The notes below the pieces were generated by a model, which was not told the DNA's origin, did not search any database, and saw only the letters and a program-made list of their open reading frames with translations. A stretch of 44,365 nucleotides of DNA. It comes from Gemmatimonadales bacterium. Its GTDB lineage: Bacteria; Gemmatimonadota; Gemmatimonadetes; Longimicrobiales; Gaopeijiaceae. Positions 8,306 through 16,234 of this stretch are shown in pieces (position 1 is the stretch's first letter; every line of letters begins with the position of its first letter). Position numbers and translations under genes: made by a program. The stretch spans positions 1-44,365 of the forward strand of contig REBP01000122.1 of assembly GCA_007692665.1 (NCBI GenBank). Direction: 5' to 3'.

Positions 8306-8503
8306 ATGCAGAACGCAGACGAACGGAACCGCGACCCCGGGACCGACGACGACAAGGACGGCATCCGGGAGCGACCGGGAGACCTGAAGGACGACGGCTC
8401 GACACGGGAACGACGGCGTGACAGGGGATGGGACCCGGACGACAGGTCGAGCGAAGGGGGCACCGGGGAAGGGAAGGACCCGGCGGAACGGGAAGGCAGC
8501 TGA
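8306..8503 (+). CDS. Small highly charged hydrophilic protein (65 residues), unknown
   Basis: The ATG at 8306 has an excellent ribosome-binding site (GGAAAGGGAGGACCCC). The 65-residue product (MQNADERNRDPGTDDD...) is almost entirely Asp, Glu, Arg, Lys, Gly and Ser, with no hydrophobic core, so it is predicted to be disordered. Such hydrophilins occur among desiccation and osmotic-stress genes, which fits the neighbouring divergent FAD-Rieske/SDR operon. That role is an inference; no named family was recognised. A strong stem-loop follows 30 bases after the stop. A chance ORF is possible, but the strong start context and isolated position favour a real gene. Confidence 0.55.
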   Translation: MQNADERNRDPGTDDDKDGIRERPGDLKDDGSTRERRRDRGWDPDDRSSEGGTGEGKDPAEREGS

Positions 8504-8532
8504 AACAAGGGGTTCACCGGCTCCGTAGGGTG

Positions 8533-8572
8533 CGGCGAGGGAGGGGGATGCAGCAGGTCCTCTCTCTCGCCG
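8533..8572 (+). terminator. Strong stem-loop (14-bp stem), terminator or structured RNA
   Basis: The left arm begins at C8533 and the right arm ends at G8572. The arms pair over 14 positions, two of them G-U, around a 12-base loop (8547-8558). It lies between the stop of the small hydrophilic gene and the secreted-protein gene. There is no T-tract after it, so a factor-dependent terminator, a 3'-end stabiliser or a 5'-UTR element are all possible. Confidence 0.5.
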
Positions 8573-8681
8573 GCCGCCGATCCGGAGGGTGGCTGGAACC
8601 GCAGTCGCACGTGACCTGCACTTCCATGAACCCTGCCCGACCGGCGCACGACTCCGTGTCGCCCGTCCGAGGAGAACCATC

Positions 8682-9266
8682 ATGCATTCCACCACGACCA
8701 CCCAGTCCGGCGCTTCCCTGTCCATGCCCCGCTTCGCGGTGCTGGCATCAGCCCTCCCCCTGGCGCTCCTCCTCGGTGCGCCGCTTGCTCCCGCCGAGGC
8801 CGCAACCCTCTCCGTTTCGGACCACTCCTCGGCCCTTGCCTCGCCATCTCCGGGGTCCAGTCCGGAGCGTGCCGCCGAACTCGAAGCCAGGGCCAGGGAG
8901 ATGATGGCCCTGGTCGACCGGCAGAAGGACGCAGCACGGCTCTTCAGGGAGGCAGCCGACCTCCGTGAGGACGGCGATCCCCTGAAGGTGGAAAGTCTCC
9001 GGAATGCATCGCGCTCGAACTTCTACGCGGGCAGGACGAACCGGGCACTGAGCGATGCCGCCGAGGCGGCGCGCCTCGCCCTGCGGCAGGGTGACGTGGT
9101 CGCTGCGGCCCATGTCCACGTGGACGCCGCGTGGATCGCCCTCGAGCTGGGGGACAACTCCACCGCGGCGCAGCACGCGGAGGACGCCCGCATGCTGGCG
9201 GCCTCGCCGCTCCTGACGCGGGCCCAGCGCATGGACCTGATGATCAGGCTGGCCGAACCGGTCTGA
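8682..9266 (+). CDS. Secreted TPR-like helical protein, unknown function
   Basis: The ATG at 8682 is preceded by GAGGAGAACCATC, and the product has 194 residues. A signal peptide follows a short polar start (FAVLASALPLALLLGAPLAPAEAA). The mature part is all-helical with TPR-like pairs: ERAAELEARAREMMALVDRQK, KDAARLFREAADLRED, then SRSNFYAGRTNRALSDAAEAARLALRQGD and AAWIALELGDNSTAAQHAEDARMLA. The alternating small and large residues suggest a solenoid for protein binding in the periplasm. No enzymatic motif is visible. It ends 34 bases before an 11-bp perfect hairpin shared with the convergent kinase gene. Specific function is unknown. Confidence 0.7.
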   Translation: MHSTTTTQSGASLSMPRFAVLASALPLALLLGAPLAPAEAATLSVSDHSSALASPSPGSSPERAAELEARAREMMALVDRQKDAARLFREAADLREDGDPLKVESLRNASRSNFYAGRTNRALSDAAEAARLALRQGDVVAAAHVHVDAAWIALELGDNSTAAQHAEDARMLAASPLLTRAQRMDLMIRLAEPV

Positions 9267-9300
9267 CGGGTCGACCCGAAGGCTCGAGTCGCGAGGCAGG

Positions 9301-9332
9301 GGAGCCCGTCATTCTGCGGACTGACGGGCTCC
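9301..9332. terminator. Bidirectional hairpin between convergent genes
   Basis: GGAGCCCGTCA (9301-9311) and TGACGGGCTCC (9322-9332) form a perfect 11-bp stem with a 10-base loop. It lies just after the secreted-protein gene and includes the last four codons and the TGA of the convergent kinase gene. There is no long T-tract on either side. Confidence 0.65.
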
Positions 9333-12173
9333 TTCGCGTTCGTGGTCGGAGCCGAGGGCCAGGCGCTCATCCACCATCGCCAGGAGCTCCGCCACGACGA
9401 AGGGCTTGAAGAGGTAGGCAAACGCCCCCAGGCCAAGGAGCCGTCGGGCCTGTGCCGGGGAGGCATCCCCGCTGATCATGATGACGGTGGTATGCTGGAG
9501 TTCGGCGTGGTTCCGGATCTCGGCGAGCACCTCCTCGCCACCCATGTCGGGAAGATTGAGGTCCAGAAGCACCAGGTCGGGTCTGTGCCGGACCGCCATG
9601 CGAATCCCCTCTGCACCCACCGCCGCGGTGAGGAGTTCGACTCCGGGCCGACGCCGGAAGATCCGGCGGAAGAGCGTGAGATTCGCAGGGTGATCCTCAA
9701 CCACGAGTACCGTCCCGGACACCTCCTCGGCTGCCGTCCGCCCCGGTGCTCCCCCGGCGCCCACCTCCCCGGCCACGGGCTGGGTCGGACCCTTTCCCCC
9801 CGCTTCACCGGCCCCGGCCTTCGCCTCGGGCAGCTCCACCCGGAACTCGCTGCCGGTGCCCACCAGGCTGCTCACCCGGAGGGTGCCCCGCATGGCCTCG
9901 ACCAGCGCCCTCGACAACGGAAGCCCGAGCCCGGTTCCTTCCGGCTCCAGCTCCTCCATGCCGAGACGATCGAAGGGCACGAAGAGCCTGGCCTGCATCT
10001 CCTCCGCAATTCCTCGCCCCGTGTCTTCCACCACGATCTGCAGCCGCCCGGGCCCGGCGGGCTCGGCACCGATCTCCACGCGGCCCCCGGGCCGGTTGTA
10101 CTTGATGCCGTTCGTCAGGAGGTTCACGAGCACCTGTCGCAGGCGCCGCCGGTCGGCCTCGGCGTAAAGGGTGGTGCCGTTCTCGTGGGGCCGGACCACC
10201 AGCGTCACCCCCCGTTCGTCGGCAGCGAAGCGCACCAGGTCTGCGGCCTCTGCGATGACACCGGCCACGTCGAACCCCGTGGTGGATACCCGGATGCGGC
10301 CGGCCTCGATGCCCGTGATGTCCAGGACCTCCTCGATGAGGGCCAGGAGGTGCTCGCCGGCCCGCACCACCTGTGCCGCGTGCTCCTGCGCCGTCTCGTC
10401 GCCCGTTTCGTCGCGGATCAGCTGTCCGAAGCCGAGGACCGCCGTCAGCGGCGTTCGAAGTTCGTGGCTCATGCGCGACAGGAACTCGGTCTTCGCCCGG
10501 TTGGCCCCCTCGGCCGCCGCATGGGCCAGTTCGAGCTGGTGACTCCTGGTGATGTCACTGAGAACCCCGACGACCTCGACCTCCTCCGACCCCGGACCGT
10601 CGTCCCTGGCGTCCGAGCGAACCCTCCGTTCGTCCCGGAGCCACCGGTAGCTGCCATCACCGTGCCGGAACCGGTACTCCATGACCACCGACTCCTCCTG
10701 GCCCAGGAGCGCAGCACGGGTCCGGACTGACGCGAGGTCGTCGGGGTGGATGCGGTTGTCCCACCACAGGGGGGCCAGGGCGTCCGTCGGGTCGAGCGCC
10801 AGGATCCACTGCAGGTTGTCGCTGATCCACCGGACATTCGGGGTGGAGGGGCCGGGAGAATCGGTGGGCGCCTGCCCTCCGTTTCCCGGAGAGAGGGCGT
10901 AGCGGAACAGGATGGCCCGGCTGGAGGAAACCAGGTGCTCCAGGCGTTCCCGCACCTCCCGGGCCTCGGCTTCGCGCTCCGAAACCTCGCGCACCTTGGC
11001 CTCCAGGGACCGCCGGGAGTCGCTGACGCGCTCGGCCATGGCGTTGAAGGCCCCGGCCAGCATCCCGATCTCGTCGGTTCGGGCGAGGGTCACCCGGGTC
11101 TCGTCATTGCCCCGGCGCAGTTCGTCGGCGGCGGCGGCGAGGGCGTCGAGTCCCCGGGTGATCCGCCCCGCCAGAAACCACCCGATGCACGCGCTGGCCA
11201 GTACGAGCAGGAGTCCGGCAAGGATCAGCCAGCGGACGAGACGGTCGCTACCCTGCTGGATCACCCCGCGGGGCAGCCGGACCCCGACGACCCAGGGGGT
11301 AGGCGGTGCGGGCACCAGCGCGAGGTACGCGTTCCCGGGATCCGCACCCGACGCCCGGACCGCGCGGACCGGGAGGCCCTCGATCGGGGAGTCTCCCAGT
11401 TCCAGTGCCGGCACGCCGGCAGCGAAGTCGGTCCAGACCCCCGCATCCAGGTCCGCGAGGTACACCTGCGCGGTGGGGTCGATGAGTCCCCGCACCAGCT
11501 GGAGCGCCTCAGGGGTGGTTTCGAGCATCCGCCAGTGAATCACGGTCCCCAGGGGAGCTTCGGCGGTCCCCACCCGCGCCACCCCACCATAGAAGACGCT
11601 CTGTCGGTCGTCGGCCGCAGACGGCACCACGCCCGGGGAGAGGGGGCTGACCCATGCGTCCAGGGCCTCGACCTCCGGCGAGCCGAGGGGCGTGCCCGGT
11701 GGCGGAAGGAGGGCGGCGCTCGCGAGAAGCCGAGCCCCCGCGGTGCTCCGGATCTCGAGCACCGGGTTCCCGGGAAGATCGATCTGCCTGAAGGCCTCGA
11801 GCGCCGCCCGGCCGTTGGCGTCCGACGGCTCCGCCAGGAACGCCCGCACTTCGGGAAGCTCGGCCGTGACCCTCGTGCGCTCCTGGATCGAAACCCCCGC
11901 CGCCGAGATGGAGGCGGCGATGGGCCTCGCGGATGCCACCATCCGCTCCCCGGCCAGGACCAGGGCCGCCTCCCGGACCTGGTGCCAGGTGGCCAGCGTG
12001 AAGATCGCCACCGCCATCGCCGCCACGCCCGCCACGAGCAGGGCGATTCTCGCCCGGATCGAATTGCGCCGGGGAAGGGGGCGGACAGGGCGGCTGGAGT
12101 TCACGGGCAAAGTCCGGAATACAGGCGAGAAGGCCGGGCCCGTTGCGGTCACTCGGGGTCCGAGGCGGAACAC
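9309..12173 (-). CDS. Membrane-bound hybrid sensor histidine kinase / response regulator
   Basis: This 954-residue sensor kinase has the following order. TM1 spans about 42-63. A large extracytoplasmic sensor domain of Cache-like size spans about 64-312. TM2 (LILAGLLLVLASACIGWFLAG) precedes a HAMP domain (336-390) and a coiled coil. A PAS domain is at about 410-545 (EYRFRHGDGSYRWLRDERR, VVGVLSDITRSHQLE). HisKA contains H570 in RMSHELRTPL, and the ATPase domain carries N688 (VNLLTNGIKYN), DTGRG (717-721) and GTGLGL (746-751). An attached receiver has D871 in LLDLNLPDMGG and K923. The ligand is unknown. No response regulator gene is adjacent, so it is an orphan. A start further downstream, near the first membrane helix, is possible. 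Confidence 0.93.
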   Translation of the reverse strand: MFRLGPRVTATGPAFSPVFRTLPVNSSRPVRPLPRRNSIRARIALLVAGVAAMAVAIFTLATWHQVREAALVLAGERMVASARPIAASISAAGVSIQERTRVTAELPEVRAFLAEPSDANGRAALEAFRQIDLPGNPVLEIRSTAGARLLASAALLPPPGTPLGSPEVEALDAWVSPLSPGVVPSAADDRQSVFYGGVARVGTAEAPLGTVIHWRMLETTPEALQLVRGLIDPTAQVYLADLDAGVWTDFAAGVPALELGDSPIEGLPVRAVRASGADPGNAYLALVPAPPTPWVVGVRLPRGVIQQGSDRLVRWLILAGLLLVLASACIGWFLAGRITRGLDALAAAADELRRGNDETRVTLARTDEIGMLAGAFNAMAERVSDSRRSLEAKVREVSEREAEAREVRERLEHLVSSSRAILFRYALSPGNGGQAPTDSPGPSTPNVRWISDNLQWILALDPTDALAPLWWDNRIHPDDLASVRTRAALLGQEESVVMEYRFRHGDGSYRWLRDERRVRSDARDDGPGSEEVEVVGVLSDITRSHQLELAHAAAEGANRAKTEFLSRMSHELRTPLTAVLGFGQLIRDETGDETAQEHAAQVVRAGEHLLALIEEVLDITGIEAGRIRVSTTGFDVAGVIAEAADLVRFAADERGVTLVVRPHENGTTLYAEADRRRLRQVLVNLLTNGIKYNRPGGRVEIGAEPAGPGRLQIVVEDTGRGIAEEMQARLFVPFDRLGMEELEPEGTGLGLPLSRALVEAMRGTLRVSSLVGTGSEFRVELPEAKAGAGEAGGKGPTQPVAGEVGAGGAPGRTAAEEVSGTVLVVEDHPANLTLFRRIFRRRPGVELLTAAVGAEGIRMAVRHRPDLVLLDLNLPDMGGEEVLAEIRNHAELQHTTVIMISGDASPAQARRLLGLGAFAYLFKPFVVAELLAMVDERLALGSDHEREGARQSAE

Positions 12174-12204
12174 AAACGCCTACTTCATTCGTTCCGGTCG
12201 ATTT

Positions 12205-12236
12205 GTGTGGAGGATCTGAACGATACCCTCCCACAC
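12205..12236 (-). terminator. Imperfect hairpin after the tyrA/ABC-F unit
   Basis: GTGTGGAGG (12205-12213) pairs with CCTCCCACAC (12227-12236), with one bulged base. It lies in the 174-base gap downstream of the ABC-F gene and just upstream of the kinase start, so it could end the ABC-F transcript or act as a kinase operator. The rest of the gap is C-rich and shows no gene. Confidence 0.35.
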
Positions 12237-12347
12237 TTCCCTCCGCCATCCCCGCGCGCGCCGTTTTCCGAGCCGGACCGCCCCGGACCCTGCCCGGCTG
12301 CCCCGGCCCCCGGCCGGCCCCGTCTCTCCCCGCTCCCCCGTCTGCCC

Positions 12348-14360
12348 CTACCCCTTCACCTCCGCCAGCGCGAGCTCCACCTCTTCCCAGTCGTTCATGA
12401 GCTTCGGGAGCTCCCGGTCCACCAGTCGCGCCCGCTCGTCCTGGAGGCGCTTGACCACCTGCGGCGCCGTCCGGTCGAAGTATCCGGGCTCGAGGAAGAG
12501 CGCGTCGATCTCGGCCACGCGGGCTTCCCCCGACTCGATGCGCCCGGTGAGTTCGTCGCGCCGCCGCTCGAGGACCTTCGGGTTGCCGGTCCCCCCCGCC
12601 GGGCGGCGCGCTCCGCCCGACCCCGTCGCCTGCGCCGAGGCCTTCGCATCCCCCCCACCACCTCCCGCGCGGTCCCCCCCCTTCGACTCGGACCGGGACT
12701 CGGACCTGGCGGCCTTCTTCTCGCGCTTGGCCTTGAGCACCACCTGGGCGGCGTCCAGGTGATCGTCGCCGCACCAGTCCACGTATTCGTCGTAGGTGCC
12801 GCGGTAGTCCCGGATCCCGCCCGGGCTGATCTCCACGATGCGGGTGGCGAGTTCCCCGACGAACCAGCGGTCGTGGGACACGAAGATGATGGTGCCGGCG
12901 AAGGACTGGAGCCCTTCCACCAGCGCCTCGATGGACTCGAGGTCCAGGTGGTTCGTGGGCTCGTCAAGCACCAGCACGTTGGGGCGGTCCAGCGCGATGC
13001 GGGCGAAGACCAGGCGCGCCGCCTCGCCTCCGGACAGCGCGTCCAGCCGCTTGAGCCCGTCGTCGCCGGAGAAGAGGACGAGCCCCATGCGTCCGCGCAC
13101 GTAGCCCCGGTCCCGGTCGGGGCACGCCTCCCAGATCCAGCTCTCGGCGGTTCCGTTCCGGTTCTCGAACTGGTCCTTGTAGTCCTGCGCGAAGTAGCCG
13201 GGGTGCGTCTCGTACCCCCAGGTGACCTCGCCGGCGTCGGGCTCGAGGCGCCCCATGGCGATCTTGAGGAGGGTGGACTTCCCGATCCCGTTCGGCCCCA
13301 TGATGGCGAGGCGGTCGCCGCGCTCCACCGTCAGGTTCACCCCGTGGAGGACCTGGTTCTCGCCGAAGGCCTTCTTCACCCCGTCGACCTTGAGGACCTC
13401 CTTCCCCGAGTCGCGCTTCGGCTCGAAGCGGAAGGTGGGCCAGCGCCGGGAGGAGGGGGCGAGTTCCGTCATCTCGGAGGCCCGCTTCTCGATGACCTTG
13501 GCCTTGCTCTGGGCCTGGCGCGCCTTCGAGGCCTTGGCCTTGAAGCGGTCCACGAAGCGCTGCATCTCGGCGATCTCCTTCTCGCGCCCCGCGATGTCCT
13601 TCTCGCGCCGGCCCCGCTCCTCGTGCTTCGCCACCTGGAATTCGGAGTAGTTGCCGTGGTAGAGCTGCACGGTCTGGTAGTCCACGTCCAGGATGTGCGT
13701 GGCGACGTTGTCGAGGAAGCGGATGTCGTGCGAGATCACCACCACCGGCCCGGAGAACTCGGCCAGGAAGGTCTCGAGCCACCGGATCGACAGGATGTCC
13801 AGGTGGTTCGTGGGCTCGTCCAGCAGGAGGACGTCGGGGGCGCCGGCCAGCACCTGGGCCAGGAGCACGCGGAGCTTGAAGCCGCCGGACAGGGTGCGCA
13901 TGGGCTGCTGGTGCTTCTCGGCGGGGATCCCGAGCCCCTCGAGGATCGCGCCGGCCCGGGCCTCGGCGGTGTAACCGTCCAGCCGCTGCACCGTCTCCTC
14001 GAGCTCGCCGAAGCGGTCGGCGTCGAAGTCACCCCCGGCGGCGGTGTCGGCCAGGAGCGCCTCCTTCTCGATCATGGCGTCGTAGAGTTCCCGGTTTCCC
14101 ATCATGGCGACGCTGACGATGGACGCCTCGTCGTGGAGGAACTGGTCCTGCCGGAGCACCCCCAGCCGCGCCCGCTTCGGGATCGAGACCGTCCCCTCGG
14201 AGGCCTCGATGTCGCCGGTGAGAATGCTCAGGAGCGTCGTCTTCCCGGAACCGTTCGCCCCCACGAGCCCGTAGCGTTCGCCCGGGTTCAGCTGGAAGGT
14301 GGCCCCCTGGAAGAGAATATGGTCGCCGTAGCTCTTGGCGAGGTTCGAGACCGAGATCAT
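12348..14360 (-). CDS. ABC-F family ATP-binding protein (Uup/YdiF-like)
   Basis: This 670-residue protein has two ABC domains on one chain and no membrane segment. Domain 1 has Walker A GANGSGKT (34-41), signature LSGGFKLR and Walker B VLLLDEPTNHLD. The inter-domain linker is basic and helical (RFKAKASKARQAQSKAK). Domain 2 has GPNGIGKST, LSGGEAARL and VLVLDEPTNHLD. A low-complexity Arg/Ser/Gly stretch precedes a C-terminal coiled coil (RRDELTGRIESGEARVAEIDALF ... LMNDWEEVELALAE), as in Uup and YdiF. ABC-F proteins act at the ribosomal E site in translation or antibiotic protection; Uup also binds branched DNA. Its start overlaps the tyrA stop by 4 bases (ATGA), so the two genes are translationally coupled. 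Confidence 0.95.
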   Translation of the reverse strand: MISVSNLAKSYGDHILFQGATFQLNPGERYGLVGANGSGKTTLLSILTGDIEASEGTVSIPKRARLGVLRQDQFLHDEASIVSVAMMGNRELYDAMIEKEALLADTAAGGDFDADRFGELEETVQRLDGYTAEARAGAILEGLGIPAEKHQQPMRTLSGGFKLRVLLAQVLAGAPDVLLLDEPTNHLDILSIRWLETFLAEFSGPVVVISHDIRFLDNVATHILDVDYQTVQLYHGNYSEFQVAKHEERGRREKDIAGREKEIAEMQRFVDRFKAKASKARQAQSKAKVIEKRASEMTELAPSSRRWPTFRFEPKRDSGKEVLKVDGVKKAFGENQVLHGVNLTVERGDRLAIMGPNGIGKSTLLKIAMGRLEPDAGEVTWGYETHPGYFAQDYKDQFENRNGTAESWIWEACPDRDRGYVRGRMGLVLFSGDDGLKRLDALSGGEAARLVFARIALDRPNVLVLDEPTNHLDLESIEALVEGLQSFAGTIIFVSHDRWFVGELATRIVEISPGGIRDYRGTYDEYVDWCGDDHLDAAQVVLKAKREKKAARSESRSESKGGDRAGGGGGDAKASAQATGSGGARRPAGGTGNPKVLERRRDELTGRIESGEARVAEIDALFLEPGYFDRTAPQVVKRLQDERARLVDRELPKLMNDWEEVELALAEVKG

Positions 14361-15493
14361 GCGCGGGCCTCCAGGTAGCGGCGTCCGGTGGTCATGAGCT
14401 CGGTGAAGGCGGCCTCGTCCCGCGCCCGCACGCTCGCGGTGACCCGGCTCACGGCCTGCTCCAGGGCATCGAGGGCTTCGGTCCCATGATCATTCAGCGA
14501 CTGGATCTCGTAATAGAGATGCGGATTCTCCGATGCGACGCGGGAGGCCACCGCGAGCTGCGCGTCGAAGGTGGTGCTCGAGAGGCGCTGGAGCACCGGC
14601 GCAGCCTCGCCGCTGTCGGCCAGTGCGGTGAAGAAGGCGATGTTCACGGCGTGGGAGAGCCCCAGGACGTAGGCCACGAGGCGGTCATGCTGGTCCAGGG
14701 GCATCTCGATCTGCTCGGCGCTGGTGGAGGCGAAGAGGGCCCGGGCGTCGGCGGTGGCGCCGGGGTGGCCCGCATCGCAGAAGAGTACGTGGCGGCCCGA
14801 GAGGAGCCGCGTGTCCGGGCCGAACATGGGGTGGATGGAGGTGACCCGGCACCCGGCGTCGGCCAGCGCGGCGAGCCCCTTCCGGAGCGGCGACTTGAGG
14901 GACCCCACGTCGAAGACGAGCCCGCCGGGACGAAGCTCGGCCAGCCGCTCGAGGATCCGGGCCGACACCGCGAGGGAGGCCGACACCACGATGAGGTCGT
15001 GGTCCAGCCGGACCGCGGCCTCCTCGGTCCCGCCCTCGGCATCCCACGCCTCCACCGGGAGGAAGGCGTACCCCTCCACCGGCCCCGCGGGATCACTGAC
15101 CTCCACGCCGTACCCCTGGGTGTCGAGAAAATCGACGAACCAGCGGCCCATCTTGCCGGCGCCCCCGATGACCAGGGCCCGACGACCCGAGCCACCGGCG
15201 GTGGCGGTGACCCGGGCGTGCTCCTGCTGCTCCAGCGACGCCCGAATCAGCGCGCGCAGCACCTCCTCGGCCAGGTCGGGGGCCAGGCCCCGCTCGGCGG
15301 CCCGGGCGCGCACGCCGTCCAGCACGGCCTTCTCGCGGCTGAAGTCGCGGAGCGGCCGTCCCACCGCCAGCTTCCGGGCCCCGATTTCGGCCACGAGGGC
15401 CTGCCGCTCGGCGATGCCGTCGATGATGCCGCGGTCCACCTCCGAGAGTCGCTCCCGGAGCTCTTCGATCGTCACGCGCCCGCTCTCCCGCAT
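14357..15493 (-). CDS. tyrA: Bifunctional chorismate mutase / prephenate dehydrogenase
   Basis: This 378-residue enzyme makes 4-hydroxyphenylpyruvate from chorismate on the tyrosine branch. An AroQ-type chorismate mutase fills about residues 7-95 (LRERLSEVDRGIIDGIAERQALV, K41, R53, E54 in FSREKAV). The NAD-dependent prephenate dehydrogenase domain follows, with nucleotide motif GGAGKMG (110-116), DVGSLKSPL (195-203), IHPMFGPD with H221, and LSHAVNIAFF with H281. Fusion order and length match gamma-proteobacterial TyrA. The C-terminus is all-helical dimerisation sequence, without an ACT domain. The ABC-F gene overlaps its stop, an unusual partner with no obvious pathway link. Confidence 0.95.
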   Translation of the reverse strand: MRESGRVTIEELRERLSEVDRGIIDGIAERQALVAEIGARKLAVGRPLRDFSREKAVLDGVRARAAERGLAPDLAEEVLRALIRASLEQQEHARVTATAGGSGRRALVIGGAGKMGRWFVDFLDTQGYGVEVSDPAGPVEGYAFLPVEAWDAEGGTEEAAVRLDHDLIVVSASLAVSARILERLAELRPGGLVFDVGSLKSPLRKGLAALADAGCRVTSIHPMFGPDTRLLSGRHVLFCDAGHPGATADARALFASTSAEQIEMPLDQHDRLVAYVLGLSHAVNIAFFTALADSGEAAPVLQRLSSTTFDAQLAVASRVASENPHLYYEIQSLNDHGTEALDALEQAVSRVTASVRARDEAAFTELMTTGRRYLEARA

Positions 15494-15634
15494 TCAGGTC
15501 CCGCCGCCAGGTGCCGCTACAAGGGTTCCGGGGAGAAACTCGTGAAGGCGGGGGCTCGGGACAATCCCCCGGGTCGGTGGGAGGAGGTGCGAAGGGAACG
15601 GCCGTGGAACCGACGGGCGCGGCCCCTGTACGAA

Positions 15635-15696
15635 GGAAGGAGTCCCCCCTGTCTCCCGGAACGCCACTCCTTCCCTGTCGTCCCGGAGCACGCTCC
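15635..15696 (+). promoter_or_regulatory. 5'-UTR inverted repeats before outer-membrane protein gene
   Basis: GGAAGGAGT (15635-15643) and ACTCCTTCC (15666-15674) form a perfect 9-bp repeat. Immediately before the ATG, GGAGCACGCTCC (15685-15696) can fold as a 4-bp stem with a tetraloop, hiding the GGAG Shine-Dalgarno. This suggests translational control or growth-condition-dependent masking; it is unproven. Confidence 0.35.
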
Positions 15697-16197
15697 ATGC
15701 GTACGCTTTCCATGACCGCGCTTGTCGGTCTTCTGTCCGTTGCGGTGGGCACCGCCCCCGCACCCGTCGCCGCCCAGGTCAGCTACGGCGTGCACGCCGT
15801 CGAGGCCCGCGACGCCTTCGGGGGCGCCCGGGGGATGGGCGCGAGGGTAGGCCTCAAGGTCCCCTTCCTCCCCGTCAGCGCCTTCGCCACCGGGGAGTAC
15901 TTCCGTCCGGACTGCGGTCCGGCCCGGGGGTGCGGGCTTTCAGGGGTGTCCCTGGATGTGAACTACGCCCTCATCCCGATGCTGCCGGTCTCTCCCTACC
16001 TGACCGGCGGGTACACGCGCAGGACCTACGATCCCGGCGACGGGGCCGAGGCCTCCACCCCGGAGGGGATCCACATGGGCGCCGGCCTGGCGGCGGGGCT
16101 GGCGGGGTACGGTGTGTTCGGGGAGGCCCGCTACGAGTTCGTCGCGGCGCCCGAGCGGCAGCTCGTGGTCCGCGTCGGGATCCGACGCGGATTCTGA
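15697..16197 (+). CDS. Small outer-membrane beta-barrel protein (OmpW/OmpA-barrel-like)
   Basis: The ATG at 15697 starts a 166-residue protein with a signal peptide (MRTLSMTALVGLLSVAVG ... PVAAQ). About eight amphipathic strands follow: SYGVHAVEARD, GMGARVGLKVP, VSAFATGEYFRP, GVSLDVNYALIP, VSPYLTGGYTRRTYD, IHMGAGLAAGLAG, YGVFGEARYEFVA and QLVVRVGIRRGF. The terminal Phe is typical of barrels inserted by BamA. Two cysteines (CGPARGCG) sit in one predicted extracellular loop and could pair. Function is unknown; such eight-stranded barrels are often adhesins or structural porins. It diverges from tyrA, with 203 bases of shared upstream sequence, and converges on the DUF3618 gene. Confidence 0.75.
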   Translation: MRTLSMTALVGLLSVAVGTAPAPVAAQVSYGVHAVEARDAFGGARGMGARVGLKVPFLPVSAFATGEYFRPDCGPARGCGLSGVSLDVNYALIPMLPVSPYLTGGYTRRTYDPGDGAEASTPEGIHMGAGLAAGLAGYGVFGEARYEFVAAPERQLVVRVGIRRGF

Positions 16198-16216
16198 CCT
16201 CCCCGAACACGTTCCG

Positions 16217-16234
16217 ACCGGGTCAGAACCCGGT
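16217..16234. terminator. Short hairpin between convergent genes
   Basis: ACCGGGT (16217-16223) and ACCCGGT (16228-16234) give a perfect 7-bp stem with a CAGA tetraloop. It spans the stop codon of the DUF3618 gene and lies 20 bases after the stop of the outer-membrane protein. There is no T-run. Confidence 0.45.

Noticed and set aside
8428-8904. ORF starting near the stem-loop at 8548
   Set aside because: It overlaps the secreted-protein gene in another frame and reads as Pro/Arg/Cys-rich shadow sequence.
10746-14378. 1210-codon plus-strand open frame
   Set aside because: Antisense to the kinase and ABC-F genes with intact catalytic motifs; the long frame is an effect of codon bias.
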